NCBI GenBank assembly: GCA_024689165.1
Contig: JAILDS010000096.1
Coordinates: 1-6,294 of the forward strand
Direction: 5' to 3'
Length of the DNA: 6,294 nucleotides
Origin: Clostridia bacterium
Lineage (GTDB): Bacteria > Bacillota > Clostridia > Oscillospirales > Acutalibacteraceae
This document shows, in pieces, positions 1 to 3,647 of the stretch; position 1 is the first letter of the stretch, and each line of letters opens with the position of its first letter. The notes beneath the pieces are model-generated. The model saw nothing but the letters and a program-made list of their open reading frames with translations, was not told where the DNA came from and did not search any database. A program made the position numbers and the translations under genes.

Positions 1-1
1 T

Positions 2-391
2 ACCGCCGAGACGAAGGGCATCCCTCTGGCGCACGAGATGGCGCGGCTTCACGGCGACAAGAAATTCATCGTCACCAGAAAGAGCCCCAAGCTGTACATG
101 AAGGACGTTTTTTCCGCCGACGTGCGTTCAATCACCACCGCAGGACAGCAGAAGCTGTATCTTGACATGGCCGACGCCGAGCTGATGGACGGCAGAAAGA
201 TCCTTATCGTCGACGACGTTATTTCCACGGGCGAGAGCCTCCTTGCCCTTGAAAAGCTCGTTGCCAAGACCGGCGGCAGGGTCGCCGGAAAGATGGCTAT
301 TCTCGCCGAAGGCGACGCCGTGGACAGGGAGGACATCATTTATCTTGAGAAGCTCCCGCTGTTCAACGCCGACGGCTCGCCGAAGGAGTGA
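2..391 (+). CDS. Phosphoribosyltransferase family protein (adenine PRT-like), 5'-truncated by the window edge
   Basis: The reading frame is open from base 2 (T-A-E-T-K-G-I-P-L-A-H-E before the first internal Met at 38), so the true start lies upstream; 129 residues are visible and perhaps 50-70 are missing. The PRPP-binding signature ILIVDDVISTGESL is encoded at 200-241: a hydrophobic strand, two acidic residues that contact the PRPP ribose, and the TGES loop for the 5'-phosphate. The upstream stretch with KGIPLAHEMA and RKSPKLYMKD is typical of Firmicutes adenine-PRT-like proteins, as is the ending LPLFNADG. Members are cytoplasmic type I phosphoribosyltransferases that join a nucleobase to PRPP, releasing pyrophosphate (purine salvage). 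The base is not provable from this fragment; adenine is the best guess, and a regulatory PRT-fold protein is the alternative. It is separated from the next gene by a promoter-bearing spacer, so it is probably a different transcription unit. Confidence 0.9.
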   Translation, partial: TAETKGIPLAHEMARLHGDKKFIVTRKSPKLYMKDVFSADVRSITTAGQQKLYLDMADAELMDGRKILIVDDVISTGESLLALEKLVAKTGGRVAGKMAILAEGDAVDREDIIYLEKLPLFNADGSPKE

Positions 392-416
392 ACCTGTCTC
401 CGTTTTCAGACCGGTT
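391..416 (+). terminator. Possible weak hairpin after the phosphoribosyltransferase gene
   Basis: AACCTGTCT (391-399) can pair with AGACCGGTT (408-416) with one mismatch around an 8-nt loop, starting at the last base of the stop codon. Position fits a terminator, but no clear T-run follows (the next bases are GAACGACG), so intrinsic termination would be weak. It may be only an mRNA 3'-end hairpin. Confidence 0.25.
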
Positions 417-476
417 GAACGACGTTTATAGATATTTGTATATCAATTCACAGTAAAATTACATAATCTGCCATAT

Positions 477-501
477 TTATTTATCGATTATCGATAAATA
501 A
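477..501. promoter_or_regulatory. Perfect 25-bp AT-rich dyad upstream of the -35 box (candidate regulator-binding site)
   Basis: The arms TTATTTATCGA (477-487) and TCGATAAATAA (491-501) are exact reverse complements around a TTA spacer. The centre also reads as a tandem 7-bp repeat, TATCGAT twice (482-495). The dyad ends 3 bp before the -35 box, placing its centre near -50 relative to the expected start site, where an activator or an autoregulator could bind. A third ATCGAT (509-514) overlaps the -35 box. It is not a terminator: there is no GC-rich stem and no T-tract. The protein that binds it is unknown; the HTH protein encoded immediately downstream is the obvious candidate. Confidence 0.65.
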
Positions 502-504
502 TTC

Positions 505-533
505 TTGAATCGATCCGGTTTTAGTGTTATCAT
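505..533 (+). promoter_or_regulatory. Sigma-A-type promoter for the HTH regulator / membrane protein operon
   Basis: The -35 box TTGAAT (505-510) and -10 box TATCAT (528-533, 5 of 6 to consensus) are separated by exactly 17 bp. A TG at 525-526 gives an extended -10. Transcription would start near 540, leaving a short leader of about 27 nt before the ATG at 567. This is the best promoter in the spacer; a weaker TTGTAT at 436-441 lacks a properly spaced -10. Confidence 0.7.
511..522. promoter_or_regulatory. Candidate operator, left arm of a 12-bp inverted pair, in the promoter spacer
   Basis: CGATCCGGTTTT lies between the -35 and -10 boxes and is the exact reverse complement of 577-588 inside the downstream gene. 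A protein bound here would block RNA polymerase directly. The site is upstream of the expected transcription start, so the pair cannot be explained as an mRNA stem from this promoter; DNA binding is the simpler explanation. Confidence 0.5.
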
Positions 534-549
534 ACCCGCACGATCTCTG

Positions 550-556
550 AAAGGGG
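550..556 (+). promoter_or_regulatory. Ribosome binding site that fixes the HTH gene start at 567
   Basis: AAAGGGG at 550-556 sits 10 nt before ATG 567 but only 1 nt before the alternative in-frame TTG at 558. The spacing rules out the TTG and supports the ATG. Confidence 0.75.
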
Positions 557-566
557 ATTGACGCGT

Positions 567-872
567 ATGGATTCCGAAAACCGGATCGTTTTCAATATCG
601 ACGATATGCTCGAGCGGCGCAAGATGAAGCTGGTCGAGCTTTCAAGACAGGTGGGCATATCGCTTGCCAACCTGTCCATCATGAAAAACGGGAAGACAAG
701 GGCGATACGCCTGTCGACCCTTGAAAAGCTCTGTGAGGCTCTCGACTGCCAGCCGGGAGATCTTTTCAGTTTCATGAATGAAGAGGAGCATGCCGACGCC
801 GTTCAGACTGTCAACGGATCTGAATTCGGCATAGGTGAAGAGCTCGAGCCGATCAAAGAGGTATCTCCGTGA
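567..872 (+). CDS. Small Cro/CI-family HTH transcriptional regulator, YozG-like
   Basis: This 101-aa cytoplasmic DNA-binding protein has one HTH domain covering roughly residues 8-70. Residues 14-30 (MLERRKMKLVELSRQVG) form the first helices. Residues 31-43 (ISLANLSIMKNGK) are the turn and recognition helix. The conserved tail RAIRLSTLEKLCEALDCQPGDL (45-66) is characteristic of the YozG/HTH_26 type of XRE regulators in Firmicutes. Residues 71-101 are an acidic, glutamate-rich extension of unknown role; YozG-type proteins are usually shorter, so this tail is a distinctive addition. The start is ATG 567, chosen on ribosome-binding-site spacing. The gene sits directly behind a strong promoter flanked by inverted repeats, one of which lies within its own first codons, suggesting autoregulation. 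Its stop overlaps the start of the membrane-protein gene, so the two are coupled. YozG-type genes are commonly paired with a small DUF2975 membrane protein; that partner is not present downstream in this window. Confidence 0.92.
   Translation: MDSENRIVFNIDDMLERRKMKLVELSRQVGISLANLSIMKNGKTRAIRLSTLEKLCEALDCQPGDLFSFMNEEEHADAVQTVNGSEFGIGEELEPIKEVSP
576..593. promoter_or_regulatory. Candidate intragenic operator: GAAAAC-N6-GTTTTC dyad containing the right arm of the inverted pair
   Basis: GAAAAC (576-581) and GTTTTC (588-593) are reverse complements around CGGATC. The segment AAAACCGGATCG (577-588) is the exact reverse complement of 511-522 in the promoter. Two related sites about 66 bp apart, one over the promoter and one just inside the regulator gene, resemble paired autorepression operators. 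The location in codons 4-9 of the regulator is a caution, since codon constraint also shapes the sequence. Confidence 0.45.
857..872 (+). promoter_or_regulatory. Ribosome binding site and GTGA stop/start overlap coupling the HTH and membrane-protein genes
   Basis: AGAGG at 857-861 is 7 nt before GTG 869. The GTG shares bases with the regulator's TGA (870-872), giving a 4-nt GTGA overlap, a classical arrangement for translational coupling. Confidence 0.8.
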
Positions 873-3586
873 CACGCTGCGCAAAAAGGGCGTTATGTTT
901 CGTGCTTTCGATCCTCCTGCTGCTGTCCCCGCTGACGGCTTTTGCGTTCGATTACCCGGACGGGATCGACCCTTCCTGCGCGCAGTCCGCCATAAGCTCA
1001 ACGGATACCCTCGCCGTGAACGCAGTGCCGGCGCTCACGGGCAAAACGCTCTCCGAGCTGCTCGGCGGCGCGGTCTATACCGATGAGGTGCTCAGCTCGT
1101 TCGTGATCATGCTTTACACGTCTCTGGCCGATTATTCCGCTGCGCTGAGACTTCTGGGCATCGACGTTTCGCCCGCCTCGGTCGCCTCAGGGCTGGACTC
1201 TTCGCCGCAGGTCAAAGATGTCCTTGCAAATTCCGTCGATTGGAACAGCGTCCGTCTCGATGGCGTTTCATGGGGCGTGAACGGTGACGCGACCGCTTTC
1301 GCGAATTGCTTCGGCGCGGCTCTGAGACCTCTTGCGCCGATACTCTCTCTGCTTATGTGCGAGGGGGAGATGACTGTCCTCAACGTGACGCTGAAGGGCG
1401 GGCGAGGTTATGAAACGGTCGTAAGACCGCTGCTCATCGAGCTTGGATGCCCGCACGCGCCGGGATATGAAGAATACAGGAGCCTTGCCGAACAGAACCC
1501 GGACACCATGGCGGCGAATTTAGTTCTGTCGGTATTCAGCCTGATCGACCTTGCCGCAGTACAGCCAGCTGCGGTCCTGTGCAGGGCTCTGCCCGTTCTG
1601 GCGGCGTATCTGACAGACGGTTCCCTTGATTCGCTCGCGCAGGAGCTCATCGAACCCCTGTCGACAAAGATCAGCCTTTTCGGTATAGCGGATATCAAAG
1701 GACCCGGGCTCGATTCTCTTCTGAGCTTTATGAGCGCGCCGGACGCTGCCTTCAACGCCGATACGGTAACGGATTCCCTGATGTCTTTGGCAGGGGAACA
1801 CGGACTGACGCTCGAAAGGCCCGATTTCGGCGCCCTTGCTGCGGTCAGGGGCGACTCCTCCGCTGCTTACGTCATGATCATGCTGTATCTGATCAAAACG
1901 CTCAGGAACAACAGGCAGACGCTGTTGACCAGCGCTGTCTCCGGCGGAGATCCCGGCATGGCCGGCGGCGTGATCGACAGGCTTTTTGCCATGTCGGACG
2001 ATAAGCTCCTCGCGCAGCTTGTCGGACTGTTTACCGCGGATTCGGGAACGGCCCTGGAACATCAGTGGACCGCCGCGCCGTTCACGGCGGAAACGGTCAG
2101 CTTTACCGGGAATCTCGGCAGGGAGCAGCTTGACAGAGTCGTTGACGGAATGGACGACCTTATAAGCGGGATAATCGCCGAGAACGGAAGCTACGGCAGC
2201 CTCAGCGAGCTGCTTGGAGCAAGGATCTACTCAGACTCGACGCTGACGGCTCTCATAAACGCCGTCGGGGATATGTTGTCACAAGACGGCGGCGGGCAGT
2301 CCGCCGCGGACGCCGCGCCGCTGCTGCGTATGCTCGGCATCCCGGCGACGGCCGACGAATTCGGCGCATATCTTATAAACTCGGGCTACGTGACCGCAGG
2401 CAGGACTATAAGCTCTTACGGCTTTTCTGCGCAGACGATCTACTGGGGCATCATCCCCGGCAGCCGCGATTCATTCCGCACCGCCCTCTCGACCGTCCTT
2501 ATGCCTTTCAGGGGCGTCCTTGAGGCTCTCCTCGCGAATTCGACGATCGATATATTCGGCGCGATACATATAGGCGGCACGAACGGCTACAACACCGCAG
2601 TCATACCGCTTTTTGAGGCTCTCGGTATTCCGGACGCGGCGATCAAGACCTATTCCGAATACGTCGCCGGAAAGGGCACGAGCCTTATCGTTACCGACGT
2701 CGTCGACCCTGTGCTGGCACTCATCGACATAGTTATAGAGAGCCCCGTCTATACTGCGCTCGGTATTCTGCCCAACGCACTCCGGTTCATTTCGACGGGC
2801 GGGCTGAAGCAGTGTATCGACAATCTGATCTCGCCGTTTTCAGCTATGGCGGACGAATACGGGTTTGATCTATCCGCGATAACGGAGCTGACCGGCAAGC
2901 TCGACGGGCTCGACGTCAACTCGGTCGTAAAAGAGCTGCTGGCTTCGTCGGAAACCGATATCACGCTCCCCGACGTGGACCTGAACAGACTGTCCGGCAT
3001 GGGAACGCTCGTTTACAGGAACTCCAGACGTACGTACAACGCTCAGCCGGTGACGTTCGACTACGTCGAGGCGGACAGGGCCGCCGAGATGATGGCTGTG
3101 CTGAGGGTGCTCGCTTCGATCCTGCAGGACCCGCGGAATTCCTCGATCACGGACGCTTTCATGAACTCCGGGGAGGACGGCAACCAGATGTTCTCATCCT
3201 TCGGCGGCGAGATCGGCGCGCAGATGTCCGAAATGTCGCAGGACGAGCTGATAGAGTGGCTGTATAAGCTGTTTTTCAGGGAAAGGGCGACGTCGGACGC
3301 GACCGACCAGGCGTACATACCGACGATCATATACACGGCGCCCAAAAAGAAAGCGGACCTGACAGAACCGCTCATCGCCGTAACGATAGTGCTCATAGTT
3401 GCCGTTATCGTGCTTTATTCCAACCGGGGCACGCTCGGTGATATGATAGAGAAGCGGCGGGACAAACGCGCTGCCGCCTCGCCGGATACCCGGTATAAAA
3501 AACGGAAACGAAAAAAACAGGCCGAGCCGGTTTATCATACTACGAACCCGAGAGCGACCGGCAGGGACAGAAACGCCAATGGCTGA
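869..3586 (+). CDS. Secreted, C-terminally membrane-anchored protein with two diverged ~330-360-aa repeats; function unknown
   Basis: The product is 905 aa and I do not recognise its function. Residues 1-26 are a Sec signal peptide: basic R3, K6 and R7, a Leu-rich core, and cleavage after AFA. The exported part (27-832) is built from two copies of one unit, residues 61-390 and 445-804, helix-rich and without catalytic motifs I know. Each copy contains LSELLG, an LRxLGI turn, a lone WG, a GG(x/xx)GYxTxxxPL motif, and a final MS-D-LxxxLxxLF helix. A single membrane segment (about 834-850, PLIAVTIVLIVAVIVLY) is followed by a ~55-aa strongly basic tail with KKRKRKK at 877-883. By the positive-inside rule the bulk is outside and the tail inside. 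The GYxTxxxPLxxxLG pattern recalls repeats in large surface proteins of Clostridia (from memory, not checked). The GTG start is supported by its ribosome binding site and by the signal peptide starting at once. A surface scaffold, a sensor or a transporter partner are all possible. Confidence 0.9.
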   Translation: MTRCAKRALCFVLSILLLLSPLTAFAFDYPDGIDPSCAQSAISSTDTLAVNAVPALTGKTLSELLGGAVYTDEVLSSFVIMLYTSLADYSAALRLLGIDVSPASVASGLDSSPQVKDVLANSVDWNSVRLDGVSWGVNGDATAFANCFGAALRPLAPILSLLMCEGEMTVLNVTLKGGRGYETVVRPLLIELGCPHAPGYEEYRSLAEQNPDTMAANLVLSVFSLIDLAAVQPAAVLCRALPVLAAYLTDGSLDSLAQELIEPLSTKISLFGIADIKGPGLDSLLSFMSAPDAAFNADTVTDSLMSLAGEHGLTLERPDFGALAAVRGDSSAAYVMIMLYLIKTLRNNRQTLLTSAVSGGDPGMAGGVIDRLFAMSDDKLLAQLVGLFTADSGTALEHQWTAAPFTAETVSFTGNLGREQLDRVVDGMDDLISGIIAENGSYGSLSELLGARIYSDSTLTALINAVGDMLSQDGGGQSAADAAPLLRMLGIPATADEFGAYLINSGYVTAGRTISSYGFSAQTIYWGIIPGSRDSFRTALSTVLMPFRGVLEALLANSTIDIFGAIHIGGTNGYNTAVIPLFEALGIPDAAIKTYSEYVAGKGTSLIVTDVVDPVLALIDIVIESPVYTALGILPNALRFISTGGLKQCIDNLISPFSAMADEYGFDLSAITELTGKLDGLDVNSVVKELLASSETDITLPDVDLNRLSGMGTLVYRNSRRTYNAQPVTFDYVEADRAAEMMAVLRVLASILQDPRNSSITDAFMNSGEDGNQMFSSFGGEIGAQMSEMSQDELIEWLYKLFFRERATSDATDQAYIPTIIYTAPKKKADLTEPLIAVTIVLIVAVIVLYSNRGTLGDMIEKRRDKRAAASPDTRYKKRKRKKQAEPVYHTTNPRATGRDRNANG
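1049..2038 (+). repeat. Protein repeat copy 1 of the membrane-anchored protein (residues 61-390)
   Basis: This copy aligns to residues 445-804. Anchors are LSELLG 61-66, LRLLGI 93-98, WG 135-136, GG-R-GY-ETVV-RPLL 177-189, LIDL 225-228, LPVLAAYLTDGSL 241-253 and MSDDKLLAQLVGLF 375-388. The match is at protein level; the DNA copies have diverged, so the duplication is old. Confidence 0.75.
2201..3280 (+). repeat. Protein repeat copy 2 of the membrane-anchored protein (residues 445-804)
   Basis: Anchors are LSELLG 445-450, LRMLGI 486-491, WG 526-527, GGTNGYNTAVIPLF 569-582, LIDI 618-621, LPNALRFISTGGL 634-646 and MSQDELIEWLYKLF 789-802. The offset to copy 1 stays at 391-393 residues across the middle of the unit. 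It grows to about 406-414 near the end, meaning copy 2 carries some 20 extra residues around 690-780. Confidence 0.75.
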
Positions 3587-3647
3587 ATCTGTCGTACGCC
3601 GGTTAAGAACTCATTAAACCACGCTCCGCACTTAAAGAGGTGCCGTT
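3587..3647. other. Short spacer between membrane-protein and ABC transporter genes
   Basis: The spacer is 61 nt. It holds a weak imperfect GGTTAA/TTAAACC inverted match (3601-3620) with no T-run and no recognisable promoter, so read-through into the transporter gene is likely. The ribosome binding site AAAGAGG (3634-3640) lies 7 nt before ATG 3648. Confidence 0.6.

Noticed and set aside
477..501. The AT-rich dyad read as a terminator for the phosphoribosyltransferase gene
   Set aside because: The stem is A/T-dominated with a 3-nt loop and has no downstream T-run; its place next to the -35 box fits a protein-binding site better.
558..566. Alternative TTG start for the HTH regulator, adding three residues
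   Set aside because: The ribosome binding site ends at 556, only 1 nt from TTG 558 but 10 nt from ATG 567; the added residues are not part of the HTH domain.
869..946. The membrane protein as a lipoprotein, because Cys occurs near its N-terminus
   Set aside because: Cys 4 and Cys 10 precede or lie within the hydrophobic core; there is no L-x-x-C lipobox at its end, where AFA gives a normal signal peptidase I site.
835..1086. An 83-aa + strand frame across the HTH/membrane-protein junction
   Set aside because: It overlaps the end of the regulator and the signal-peptide region of the 905-aa protein; its Arg-rich composition is typical of an out-of-frame reading.
1520..2062. A 180-aa minus-strand open frame inside the membrane-protein gene, and several shorter ones
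   Set aside because: The + strand frame has a signal peptide, repeats and a membrane anchor spanning the whole region; the antisense products show no domain and no ribosome binding site was evident.
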